Below, in pieces: positions 17,906 to 25,972 of a DNA stretch of 64,000 nt. Numbering within the stretch: position 1 is the stretch's first letter; every line of letters starts with the position of its first letter. The position numbers were made by a program, and so were the translations under genes. The notes beneath the pieces were generated by a model. It saw only the letters and a program-made list of their open reading frames with translations. It made no database searches and had not been told where the DNA came from. This DNA comes from CALOCV01 sp942491955 (GTDB lineage Bacteria; Chlamydiota; Chlamydiia; Chlamydiales; CALOCV01): contig CALOCV010000030.1 in assembly GCA_942491955.1 (NCBI GenBank), positions 62,001-126,000 on the forward strand. Direction: 5' to 3'.

Positions 17906-18963
17906 CATTTTTTGATGTCACAACGCTTTACTTTGAAAGCACAGAAGAAGATGAGCTTCGTAAATTTGGTTATTCGAAAGATCAAAAATTTCACTCAGTT
18001 CAAGTTGTTATGGCGTTAGCTACGACTCAAGATGGCCTTCCAATAGGGTACCAAGCATTTCCTGGAAATACTGCTGAGGTTTCTACACTACTAAAAAGTC
18101 AAGAGAACTGTAAAAAAAATATTCCGATAGGAGATGTGACGATCATTGCAGACAGAGCCATGATGAGTGAGAAAAATTTACAGGAGTTAGAGAAAGCAAA
18201 CATAAAATATGTAATCGCCGCGAAGCTGAAAAAACTTCCTAAGGAGGTTAGGGAAGAGATTCTTAAGGGTGATGGAGTAAATATTTATTTTGATAAGGAT
18301 AACTACAAACTCCAGCAGCATATCTTACCGAACCAAAGACGTTTAGTTGTAACCCATAGTGATAGGAGAGCGAAAAAAGACAAGCTTGATCGAGAAAGGG
18401 TTTTGGATAAGATTCAAAAGAAAATAGGTTCAGGAAAGAACATGAAGAAGCTGGTTTCAAACAGAGGCTACCAGAAGTATCTAAAAGCGGAAGGAGAAGG
18501 AAAAATCTCATTAGATAATGAGAAACTTGCAGAGGAAGAGAAGTGGGACGGACTGCATGGATTGATCACAAATGATGGCGAATCAGATGCTCTCGAGCTT
18601 CTGCAATATTACAGAAGATTGTGGGTGATTGAGGAGTCGTTTAGGATTCAAAAAACAGATTTATCGGTAAGACCCATTTATCATTTCAAACCAGAGAGAA
18701 TAGAAGCTCATCTTCTTCTTTGCTTTCTAGCCTTCACTCTCATTAGGCATGCGGAGTATCGCATCGAGCTACAAAAAGAAAATGTTTCGATTCAGGACAT
18801 GAGAAGGCTCCTTTGGAGGACTCAAGTAAGCATCTTAAAGGATCACAAAACAGAAAAGTTATACCGTGTGCCGTCAAAGCCGAATCAAAAAACAAAAAAG
18901 ATTTACCAAACATTTGGCCTTGTTAGAAATGAAAAGATTGAATTAATAAATCAGAGGGCGTAG
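17902..18963 (+). CDS. IS1634-like transposase, catalytic frame
   Basis: 353 residues with the DDE core: first acidic residue in TFFDVTTLYFES, second in TIIADRAMMSEKNL, and the YREK-like block with the glutamate in YRRLWVIEESFRIQKTDL, then HLLLCFLAFTLIRH. It overlaps the upstream frame by 4 nt and lies in the -1 frame. Catalytic residues are all present, so the enzyme could be active if both frames are joined by slippage or work as separate subunits. Confidence 0.85.
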   Translation: MTFFDVTTLYFESTEEDELRKFGYSKDQKFHSVQVVMALATTQDGLPIGYQAFPGNTAEVSTLLKSQENCKKNIPIGDVTIIADRAMMSEKNLQELEKANIKYVIAAKLKKLPKEVREEILKGDGVNIYFDKDNYKLQQHILPNQRRLVVTHSDRRAKKDKLDRERVLDKIQKKIGSGKNMKKLVSNRGYQKYLKAEGEGKISLDNEKLAEEEKWDGLHGLITNDGESDALELLQYYRRLWVIEESFRIQKTDLSVRPIYHFKPERIEAHLLLCFLAFTLIRHAEYRIELQKENVSIQDMRRLLWRTQVSILKDHKTEKLYRVPSKPNQKTKKIYQTFGLVRNEKIELINQRA

Positions 18964-19016
18964 TGCCCAAAATTCACCTCTTCCCTGGGAGAATGGACTA
19001 AAATGCGGAAGTCGGG

Positions 19017-19359
19017 TGTTGTTGCGACATCAGAATAGGTATTATTATGGAAGAAATTTTTATTACACTAGAAATGGCTAAGGCAATGGCCGTAGCTGCC
19101 GAAATAAAAGCAAAAGCGCATCGAATACATATTGTCATTAGTATTTATGATCAACATGGAAACTTAAAATATTTCTCTCGTATGGACAATACGAGTTACG
19201 GGAAGTATTCGCATCTCTCAATTAAAAGCAAAAACTGCAGCATCCATGCCGGTTTCTTCTAAGAACCTGTTTAAAATCTTTTTAAAAGAAAAACTACAAA
19301 TGCTAAGACTACCATAGTTAAGCTAGTATTTAGCTTTCTTTCACAGTTTTTCCATAATC
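19017..19359. repeat. Right copy of 341-bp direct repeat flanking the IS1634-like element
   Basis: Repeat of 16813-17154 directly after the right inverted repeat of the IS1634-like element. It differs by one inserted A at about 19203, which shifts the frame of the GlcG-like fragment. Beyond 19359 the IS5-family element continues, whereas the left copy is cut by the IS1634-like element. Confidence 0.85.
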
Positions 19360-19801
19360 TTCTACACTTTTCAAGCCAGCTAAAAGAACGTTCCACAACC
19401 CATCTTTTGGGAATCACTTTAAAAGTATGCAATTCATTTCTCTTGGCTATTTCTACTGGACAACCCAATATCTCTTGAATACCATCTGAAAATGGTTCTC
19501 CAGAGTATCCTCCATCAGCTAAAACGTTTTTTACTTCAGATAAAAAACTCTTCTTCAATGAACATGCTTCTAGCGCTCCTTTCCTATCTGTAATATTTGC
19601 TGTAGTTATATGAATTGCATGAGGTAATCCTTGGGTGTCTACAGCGATGTGTCGTTTTATCCCTGAAATTTTTTTTCCTGCATCATACCCTTTACTCTCA
19701 GCTGTATCGGTATTTTTAACGCTTTGCGCATCAATTATTATAAAACTGGTTTTCTCTTTCCGACCATTGTTTTGTCGGACCTCTCCAACCATTCTCAGCA
19801 A
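19271..19801 (-). pseudogene. IS5-family transposase, N-terminally truncated
   Basis: 176 residues with the DDE core of IS5-family transposases: IIIDAQSVKNTDTAESKGYD (first D), IKRHIAVDTQGLPHAI, VLADGGYSGEPF (second D) and RWVVERSFSWLEKCRRL (E). The N-terminal about 80 residues are missing; the frame opens at LLRMVGEVRQ directly at the edge of the GxxExxY unit. The C-terminus FVVFLLKRF ends a few nt from the inverted repeat. Confidence 0.88.
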
Positions 19802-19807
19802 TAAAAA

Positions 19808-20087
19808 CTACCACAGAGCCCACAGAGAGCACAGAGAGAGGGTTATATTTTCATTCGACGAATGCCTTCTACCAATCGTTTCACATTAAAATTGATCAGC
19901 AATCCTCGAGCACAAGTTCCATAGAGCTTTAAATAAGATAGTCGTTGTGCTTCGTGTATTAGAGCTATTCCATTCACAGATTTAATTTCTATAATTACCT
20001 GATCCTCTACAACTTCTTCAGACATTTCTGGATGCACTAAACAATCTATATGTCCTCCCTCTGTGTTCTCTGTGGGCTCTGTGGTAG
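19808..20087 (-). repeat. GxxExxY unit with CACAGAG-type inverted termini (copy at 19.8 kb)
   Basis: About 280 bp. One end is CTACCACAGAGCCCACAGAG and the other ends CTCTGTGGGCTCTGTGGTAG, so the termini are inverted repeats built of short CACAGAG-like units. Between them is the C-terminal half of a GxxExxY-family gene. Similar units recur at 23.1, 28.2, 28.6, 46.9, 47.2 and 47.6 kb. Confidence 0.85.
19843..20037 (-). pseudogene. GxxExxY-family protein, C-terminal half
   Basis: 64 residues matching the C-terminal half of the GxxExxY family (PD-(D/E)xK-like): EDQVIIEIKSVNGIALIHEA, with the E-x-K pair, then LSYLKLYGTCARGLLINFNV and LVEGIRRMKI. Reading upstream of the ATG gives HIDCLVHPEMSEE, which includes the expected aspartate, so this is the least degraded copy in the window. 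The N-terminal half, including the GxxExxY motif itself, is missing. Confidence 0.82.
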
Positions 20088-20167
20088 TTTATTTTCTAAA
20101 AACTCGTTCAAAACTGTTTTACGAATAAAACGACAAAAGCAAGGATGACCATATGTAAACTGGTTTT

Positions 20168-20305
20168 TCAAACATATGAAATGCCACAAATTACATCATA
20201 TAAGTCGACCGCTCTAGGACGTGTTTTTTTTCTTGCAGATTCCAGAAGAGGTTTATTTTTGTTAAACTGTTCACGATCCATATCGCTAGGATAGCAATGG
20301 GGCAT
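20168..20305 (-). pseudogene. IS5-family transposase, N-terminal fragment
   Basis: 45 codons: MPHCYPSDMDREQFNKNKPL then ESARKKTRPRAVDLYDV, the usual IS5-family N-terminus. It ends in a stop after ISYV and is followed by a tail that reads ILAFVVLFVKQF, the C-terminus of such a transposase, at about 20135-20100. An internal deletion therefore joined the two ends of one copy. Confidence 0.8.
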
Positions 20306-20568
20306 AAAATACCTACAATTGTCTTGGAAAATAATTGTTTATACAGGATTAGAAAGATTTTAAACAGGTTCTAAAGATTTGGGTAAGCGAAGTGATCAAA
20401 TGCCAACGAATCCCTATGGGTCCATTCCCGACATTTTATTACTTGGCGGAGGACTTCCCGTTTTTACGCCAACGAACAAACATATTGGCAGCATTGGTGT
20501 CAGTGGCGCATCTCCTGAACTTGATGAACTCTGCGCAGAAGCGGCCATACAAGCACTCGATACTTTTT

Positions 20569-21540
20569 TTAATATCCGTAAGAAAGGCGAAAGCTGAGAT
20601 AGCTTGTTGGCTTGTGGCAGAATTGTCCTTCTAGAGAATACCCATCGTGATATTCAAAATAGGCCCGCATCCTTCGATAAAGTCCCGATAATTTTTGGAT
20701 CTCATACCCTAAGGCATAGGTTTGATCGACATGGTGACGGAAGTCCGCACTGTACCTCAGATGGAGTGCAAAAAATGGATTGACCAATACGCGATTCCGG
20801 ATCCCAACAAAACCGAGCTGATGAAAATGGACTTCAAATCCCCCCTCTGCATAAAAGCGTTTGCATACAAAAGAGGAATCTTGATGAACAATAACCCCAG
20901 CTCCTCCATAAAATCTAAGATCTGGCGTGACATATTTTGAAATGAATAGGTCGACATACTCTGCGCTTGGGTTGCGACGATCATATCCGGGATGTTCTAA
21001 AAGAAATTCATCACCTAAATGGGAAGAAACGTGATAAAACCGAGCTCGTGCGCTCCATGTGTTACAACGCCATGTTGTAACAAGTCCAACATAATAGTCG
21101 GTATTCACCAAAGCGGTCTCTTCACAAAAAGGGTCAAAAACCCCCCACAAAGCCCCCTGAAGCTCAAATTGCATCTGTCCTGGAATATGACAAGGGATTT
21201 GATAAAAGCGGTAGATCGGAAACGTATCGCCATACGAGATATCAATCGCTGTTTTTGCAATAACGCGATCATTCCATCGAAGCCCAACAGAATAATCAAT
21301 CTCTCTTGGATCGGCAGCAAAAGGTTGAAAGAGCACCGGATCTTCCGGCATCCACATCCCTCTTAAACCGTTCTTTAACGCATATTCACAATCATTAACC
21401 GGATCACATGGCATACAAAAAACATTTTGGGCATACACCATATCCCGACAGGAACAATCACACCCTTGTGTGCCATGCAAACAATGAGCAATGCAACTTT
21501 GTACGATTAAGCAAAAAATCAGTGGGAAAGCTTTTCTCAT
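20569..21540 (-). CDS. DUF1207-type predicted outer-membrane protein
   Basis: About 323 residues from the start at 21540 (MRKAFPLIFCLIVQSCIAHC), a clear signal peptide; an upstream in-frame ATG at 21570 adds ten residues. The DUF1207 pattern is seen in VLFQPFAADPREIDYSVGLR and RARFYHVSSHLGDEFLLEHP, and the C-terminus ends in alternating aromatic strands (YLSFRLSYGY), as expected of a beta-barrel with a terminal aromatic residue. Function unknown. Its 3' end overlaps the GlcG-like C-terminal codons. Confidence 0.8.
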   Translation of the reverse strand: MRKAFPLIFCLIVQSCIAHCLHGTQGCDCSCRDMVYAQNVFCMPCDPVNDCEYALKNGLRGMWMPEDPVLFQPFAADPREIDYSVGLRWNDRVIAKTAIDISYGDTFPIYRFYQIPCHIPGQMQFELQGALWGVFDPFCEETALVNTDYYVGLVTTWRCNTWSARARFYHVSSHLGDEFLLEHPGYDRRNPSAEYVDLFISKYVTPDLRFYGGAGVIVHQDSSFVCKRFYAEGGFEVHFHQLGFVGIRNRVLVNPFFALHLRYSADFRHHVDQTYALGYEIQKLSGLYRRMRAYFEYHDGYSLEGQFCHKPTSYLSFRLSYGY

Positions 21541-21682
21541 AATAACCGAGTTCCGAAGAATACACGACACAAAGAACCCTATAACGGATTTTCAATATAT
21601 TGGCAAAACAGGTTTGTATCAAATGTCAAAGATCAGTGAAAGCGATCAAAATCGATCCGATCGATAGTTTTGTAAATTGGAT

Positions 21683-22054
21683 TCAAGCTTTCTTCTTCTT
21701 TTTCTTCTTCGGTGCTTTGGGAGGCAGCGAAGAGACATAGGAAAAAGAGGCTTCTAGCCACTCTTTGAGAAGAGAGGATTTGGATCGTACCTCTAGCGGA
21801 ATAACGAGATATTCACGCATCACACGCCCTTTCATCGGTTCAAAAGGGCGTGTGGAAAATGTCTTTTGAAATTTTTCTCGATCTTTTTCCGATAGACGCA
21901 CGATCCAATTCTCTTCATGAAGACCCGACATCATATTCCCATTCACAAAACAGCATGGATAACCAAACATCTGCCTATTCTCTACAGAAAAATAGGTCAT
22001 CATTTCTAAAAACTGCTGTTGTAGCTCCAACGGAGATTTTTTCCATTTACTCAT
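21683..22054 (-). CDS. TfoX N-terminal-domain protein
   Basis: 123 residues with the TfoX_N fold pattern: RQMFGYPCCFVNGNMMSGLH, then WIVRLSEKDREKF and the FEPMKGRVMREYLVIP segment. The Lys-rich tail (KAPKKKKKKKA) is unusual. TfoX/Sxy is a competence regulator in gamma-proteobacteria, but stand-alone TfoX_N proteins have no defined role. It starts 3 nt after the upstream Gly-rich gene, suggesting one transcript. Confidence 0.8.
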   Translation of the reverse strand: MSKWKKSPLELQQQFLEMMTYFSVENRQMFGYPCCFVNGNMMSGLHEENWIVRLSEKDREKFQKTFSTRPFEPMKGRVMREYLVIPLEVRSKSSLLKEWLEASFSYVSSLPPKAPKKKKKKKA

Positions 22055-22057
22055 GAA

Positions 22058-22492
22058 CTACTGCGCATTGGGGTCAAGATTGATATTAACATTTTCAGGG
22101 GGTTGTGGTGGATAGGGATATTGAGTATTTTGCTCATACTCATTGTTTTCTTCTCCGTTATTAAAATCTTCATCATCGCTATAATAGTCCCCCTCTCCTT
22201 CATAAATGAAGTCTTCGCCTTCATATCGGGGGCCAAATCGTCCATACTCCCCACGTCCCTCAGGATAACGTCTTCCAGGTTCTCTACGAGGATATCCTTC
22301 ACCTCCAGGGTGACGGGGATGATAAGCTCCTCCTCCAGGACGATATCCAGGATGCCCGACTGGGTGCCCGCCTCCACGTCCGCCATTCCGTGCCATCGCC
22401 GAATCCAAAGAATCCATCGGCTGTTCTTCATTCGCTAACATATAACAAGAGAAAAAGAGGGAAAGAAATAAAAACGCTTTTTGTCTGTGCAT
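22058..22492 (-). CDS. Exported Gly/Tyr-rich low-complexity protein
   Basis: About 144 residues from MHRQKAFLFLSLFFSCYMLA (signal peptide). The mature part has a Gly/Pro/His/Arg-rich segment (residues about 35-85) followed by an acidic, Glu/Asp/Tyr-rich tail ending PYPPQPPENVNINLDPNAQ. No family recognised. Charge segregation (basic, then acidic) is marked. The start at 22492 is chosen because it begins the signal peptide. Confidence 0.65.
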   Translation of the reverse strand: MHRQKAFLFLSLFFSCYMLANEEQPMDSLDSAMARNGGRGGGHPVGHPGYRPGGGAYHPRHPGGEGYPRREPGRRYPEGRGEYGRFGPRYEGEDFIYEGEGDYYSDDEDFNNGEENNEYEQNTQYPYPPQPPENVNINLDPNAQ

Positions 22493-22600
22493 GATATCTC
22501 CACAAATTGTATGTACATTGATATACTGAGACTGCTTCAAAAACCGATTTTTGGATCAACCTCAGTACGTGCTCATATCAAATCAAAGAGAATTGTGCAA

Positions 22601-23053
22601 ATGAAATGGATCTATTTTTTTTTCTGTGCGCTCATGGCAATCTTCATTGGATATCTTTTTATACAAAATCGACGTGAATCCGTTCTTGGTCTCCATGAAG
22701 GGCGTTTGCTTCCTTGCCCTAATCGTCCCAATTGCGTCAGCAGTTATGAAAAAGGGACAACGTCGTTTATCGAGCCGCTTTCTGTGGAACACGGAACCCA
22801 TCCCATGGAAAAACTCGCAAGCAGGATCCAACAATTTCCCAATGCCAAAATCATCAAAACGACTCCTGATTATATCCACGCCGTTTTCTACTCACCTTTT
22901 TTTGGATTCGCTGACGATGTCGAATTTGTCTATGACAAGCAAAACAACGTGATTCATACCCGCTCTGCTGCACGCGTTGGCTATTGGGATTTTGGTGTCA
23001 ATCGAAAAAGAATGGAAAAAATCCGAACTCTACTGCAGAATTCGCATCGCTAG
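22601..23053 (+). CDS. DUF1499 family membrane-anchored protein
   Basis: About 150 residues from MKWIYFFFCALMAIFIGYLF, a membrane anchor. The DUF1499 signature is clear: LPCPNRPNCVSSYE near residue 38, IHAVFYSPFFGFADDVEF and IHTRSAARVGYWDFGVNRKR. The start at 22601 is preferred over upstream in-frame codons because it opens the anchor. Function unknown. It is followed 16 nt later by a repeat remnant. Confidence 0.85.
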   Translation: MKWIYFFFCALMAIFIGYLFIQNRRESVLGLHEGRLLPCPNRPNCVSSYEKGTTSFIEPLSVEHGTHPMEKLASRIQQFPNAKIIKTTPDYIHAVFYSPFFGFADDVEFVYDKQNNVIHTRSAARVGYWDFGVNRKRMEKIRTLLQNSHR

Positions 23054-23068
23054 ATGGTTTTATTGTAA

Positions 23069-23251
23069 CACATCGCGATGGAACTCGTGCCCGAGGATTG
23101 CTTATCAATTTTAATGTAAAACGATTGGTAGAAGGCATTCGTCGAATGAAAATTATAACCCTCTCTCTGTGGGCTCTGTGGTAGTTTTAATTGCTGAGAT
23201 ATGTTAACCAAGTTTCTTAAGCAAAGCAAATTGTAGGGGATTGTTCATTAA
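23069..23251 (+). repeat. Truncated GxxExxY unit and IS5 tail (copy at 23.1 kb)
   Basis: Contains the last 25 or so codons of the GxxExxY remnant (ARGLLINFNVKRLVEGIRRM), then CTCTCTCTGTGGGCTCTGTG GTAG and the IS5-type tail from GCTGAGATATGTTAACC to GGGGATTGTTCATT. The final inverted repeat is lost; the sequence continues AATAAAATCTC. No left terminus is present, so this is a decayed remnant. It separates the DUF1499 gene from cydB. Confidence 0.85.
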
Positions 23252-23309
23252 TAAAATCTCAATCTCTCCCTCTTGTGCCCTTCCCAAATACTCTACAAGC
23301 GGAGACGCA

Positions 23310-24341
23310 TTAATAACTCGTCGATTCAATTTTTACCTTTCCACGAAATATCCAGTACACTCCAATTGTATAAGCCAGTACAAGAGGAACTCCAATGCCT
23401 GCAATAATAAACAACACTTTTAATGTGAGGAATGAAGAAGCAGCGTTATAAATGGTCACACTGTTGGTTTCAGGAGCCAAACTATTCCGAACAATATTGG
23501 GATAGGTTCCGATACCATAAAGAGCCATCAAACAAATAATGCTGAAACACGAAGAGAGAAAAGCCCTTCCATCTCTTCCATGGTGAATCTCTCGGGGAAT
23601 ATTAGCTATCGCCAACATATTCAGTAGCGCAATCAGGAAAAATATCGGGCGCAATTTAACCGCTTCACTCATATGCGATTCATAGATGAGGGTCATCGTC
23701 GTAACGATTCCGTACATAATAATAAAGAAAATAATGCACGGGTTCACCCACGTCCTCACCTTATCATGAAACTTTCCTTCCGTTTTCATCACGAGATAGA
23801 TCGAACCATGCATGAGAAAAAGAGCAACGACGAAAATGCCCGTCAAAATTCCATACAAATGAAAAAATTGAAAGAAATGCCCAGAAAATTCTCGATTCTC
23901 ATCCAAAGGAATCCCCCGAATGAGATTCCCCATGATGATCCCCAATCCTAGAGCAATAATGAAACTTGCCAAAGCAAAAAAAACGTCCCACATCCAACGC
24001 CACCAAGCCATAGGGCGCTTACTTCGAAATTCAATCGCAACAGCACGAAAAATAATTCCACTCAAAAACACCATGATCAGCATATAAAACCCAGAACAAA
24101 TCGTCGCATAAGCAATGGGAAATCCCGCAAAAAGAGCTCCTCCCGCGGTAACCAACCATACTTCATTGCCATCCCAAACAGGACCAATCGAATTGAGCAT
24201 CAAACGTCTTTCTTCGTCTTTTTTAGAAAAGAGGTGCAAAATTCCGACTCCTAAATCAAAACCATCGAGGAGTGCATATCCTGTAATCAGAATGACGAAA
24301 ACAGTAAACCAACCAAATTCTAAATGATGCAATTCAATCAT
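23310..24341 (-). CDS. cydB: Cytochrome bd oxidase subunit II
   Basis: Subunit II of the cytochrome bd quinol oxidase in the inner membrane. It has 343 residues and about nine membrane segments, starting with ITGYALLDGFDLGVGILHLF, the conserved CydB N-terminal helix, then GPVWDGNEVWLVTAGGALFA. It overlaps the cydA stop by 8 nt, so translation is coupled. In Chlamydia cydAB (CT013-CT014) also lies next to the c-di-AMP gene pair, as here. Confidence 0.95.
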   Translation of the reverse strand: MIELHHLEFGWFTVFVILITGYALLDGFDLGVGILHLFSKKDEERRLMLNSIGPVWDGNEVWLVTAGGALFAGFPIAYATICSGFYMLIMVFLSGIIFRAVAIEFRSKRPMAWWRWMWDVFFALASFIIALGLGIIMGNLIRGIPLDENREFSGHFFQFFHLYGILTGIFVVALFLMHGSIYLVMKTEGKFHDKVRTWVNPCIIFFIIMYGIVTTMTLIYESHMSEAVKLRPIFFLIALLNMLAIANIPREIHHGRDGRAFLSSCFSIICLMALYGIGTYPNIVRNSLAPETNSVTIYNAASSFLTLKVLFIIAGIGVPLVLAYTIGVYWIFRGKVKIESTSY

Positions 24342-25713
24342 GATGTAATTCCTCTACATAGTGTTCCATGGCGTGGTAATGTTCCGTAGTCCCTTCTTCC
24401 ATAGGTCCTCCTTTGATCTTCTTATTCATCAAATAAATAAACATGATAAAAAGAAACGAATAGACTAAACTAAACATTATTAGAGACCCCAATACTTGGT
24501 TTGCCGTAACCGCTTTGGATAATCCTTCCGATGTTCGAAGTAAATTGTAAACAATCCAAGGCTGACGCCCAATTTCTGCTGAAGCCCATCCCGCTTGATT
24601 TGCTAATTGAGGAAAAAGAACAGCAATCACAAAAGCACGCAACGTCCATTTACTCGATGAAAGCTTACCCCTCCACCAAAGATACCCTCCCCACCAAGCC
24701 AATACAAACATCAAACCCCAACAAGCCAACATAATGCGATAGGTTTGAAAGATAATTGCCGTAGGAGGACGATCCTTAGGTGGAAAGGCATCTAATCCCG
24801 TCACCTTGGCATCAAAATTGCGGTAGGCAAGGAAACTCAAAAGTTTTGGGATGCGTACCGCATAATCCACTCTTTGTTCCTTTGTATTGACCAAACCCAT
24901 CAATGTCAAAGGCGCTCCTTTTGTAGAAGTATAGAGCCCCTCTAACCCTGCAAGCTTGGCCGGCTGATTTTTAGCAACGCTTCTTCCGGATGAATCTCCC
25001 GAAACGAGCTGCAAATTCACGCTGATTAAAGCAAGAGCAAGTCCTACCTTCATCGATGTCCATGCAAAGTCGGTGAAACGCTTTTTCAATAGATAATAGG
25101 CCGATATACTGGTGACAAGAAAAGCTCCTGCTAACCAAGCGCCGATCAAGACATGACATAGGCGATCCATCGACGAAGGATTGAATACCATCGCCCAAAA
25201 ATCAGTAATTTCTGCTCTTGCTGCTAACCCCTCTCCAACAATCTGAAAGCCGGCAGGAGTTTGCATCCAGGAGTTGGCAACAACAATCCAAACGGCACTA
25301 AAATGCGCCCCCAAACACACCATGAATGTCGAAAAAAAATGGAGTCCTGCCCCAACCAGATTCCATCCAAAAAGAAGAAGAGCCAAAAAACCCGATTCAA
25401 GGAAAAAAGCAAAAACACCCTCTGCAGCTAAGGCGCTCCCAAAGACGTCTCCAACATATTTGGAATAGGTAGCCCAGTTCGTTCCAAACTCGAACTCCAT
25501 AACGATGCCTGTTGCCACGCCAACGGCAAATGTTAAAGCAAAAATCTTTGTCCAAAATTGCGCCATATCTAAGTAGAAACGATTTTTTGTCCAAAGATAC
25601 ATCCCTTCAATAACCACCATAACCACAGAAAGCCCGATGCTAAGAACGGGATAGATGTAGTGAAACATGATGGTCACGGCAAATTGGGTGCGCGCAAGGA
25701 TTTCAACGTTCAT
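24334..25713 (-). CDS. cydA: Cytochrome bd oxidase subunit I
   Basis: Haem-carrying subunit I of the bd oxidase. Start set at 25713 (MNVEILARTQFAVTIMFHYI) because AGGAGTGG lies about 5 nt upstream; an upstream ATG at 25770 is unlikely. 459 residues with the haem b-ligand helix (TIMFHYIYPVLSIG), GVATGIVMEFEFGTNW, and the Q-loop region containing AGLEGLYTSTKGAPL. The Q-loop is of the short type. Oxygen affinity would suit a low-oxygen intracellular or aquatic host niche (inference). Confidence 0.95.
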   Translation of the reverse strand: MNVEILARTQFAVTIMFHYIYPVLSIGLSVVMVVIEGMYLWTKNRFYLDMAQFWTKIFALTFAVGVATGIVMEFEFGTNWATYSKYVGDVFGSALAAEGVFAFFLESGFLALLLFGWNLVGAGLHFFSTFMVCLGAHFSAVWIVVANSWMQTPAGFQIVGEGLAARAEITDFWAMVFNPSSMDRLCHVLIGAWLAGAFLVTSISAYYLLKKRFTDFAWTSMKVGLALALISVNLQLVSGDSSGRSVAKNQPAKLAGLEGLYTSTKGAPLTLMGLVNTKEQRVDYAVRIPKLLSFLAYRNFDAKVTGLDAFPPKDRPPTAIIFQTYRIMLACWGLMFVLAWWGGYLWWRGKLSSSKWTLRAFVIAVLFPQLANQAGWASAEIGRQPWIVYNLLRTSEGLSKAVTANQVLGSLIMFSLVYSFLFIMFIYLMNKKIKGGPMEEGTTEHYHAMEHYVEELHHD

Positions 25714-25972
25714 AACCACTCCTGAACAGCTTTTGTGCCTATACCTTACGATAGAACCCCCTTTTAGCAAAGAGAAAAATGCGAATCCTTACACAGAGCA
25801 TCGATGCGATTCATCTCGGACCAAAAGGATCGCGTTTTCTCTCATCTTTTGGTTAAAAATTTTTTACGTCTCCTTCGCTGTCTTCACGTTAATAAAAAAT
25901 TTTCCACTCTTATCCTTGGATATCAGCCTGATTCTAAGTAGTTATTTAGAAAAATAATTTCCGCAGCGCGCC

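Larger units (their letters stand above)
17155..19016 (+). mobile_element. IS1634-family-like insertion sequence, about 1.86 kb
   Basis: Bounded by imperfect inverted repeats: left end CTGACTTCAGCATTTTAG (17155-17172), right end the complement of CCGACTTCCGCATTTTAG (18998-19015), 16 of 18 matching. It encodes a split DDE transposase on the plus strand. The flanking DNA is directly repeated over 341-343 bp. The IS1634 element of Mycoplasma mycoides is known for unusually long, variable target duplications, so this fits the family. Confidence 0.85.
19263..20370 (-). mobile_element. Composite IS5-family element with nested GxxExxY unit
   Basis: The ends are inverted repeats (GAACCTGTTTAAAATC at 19263 and its complement ending at 20370), flanked by a 3-bp TAA duplication (19260-19262, 20371-20373) typical of the TNA duplications of IS5/IS1031-type elements. 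Inside, read on the minus strand, are: a transposase N-terminal piece, a transposase C-terminal tail, a GxxExxY unit bounded by CACAGAG repeats, then the C-terminal two thirds of a transposase. This rearranged order implies recombination between related copies. Confidence 0.85.
19047..20597 (+). pseudogene. GlcG/HbpS-like gene split by an IS5-family element
   Basis: The N-terminal codons (19047-19262, with a one-base insertion) and the C-terminal codons (20374-20597: DLGKRSDQMPTNPYGS, IPDILLLGGGLPV, IGSIGVSGASPELDEL) are the two halves of one GlcG/HbpS (DUF336) protein. Removing 19263-20370 and one TAA copy rejoins PVSSK to DLGKRSD. The family binds haem or small molecules in some members; role here unknown. 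The 3' end overlaps the convergent DUF1207 gene. Confidence 0.85.

Noticed and set aside
19801..20100. CRISPR-like reading of the repeated CACAGAG units
   Set aside because: The repeats are degenerate 7-9 bp units at the ends of a gene remnant, without regular spacers or cas genes.
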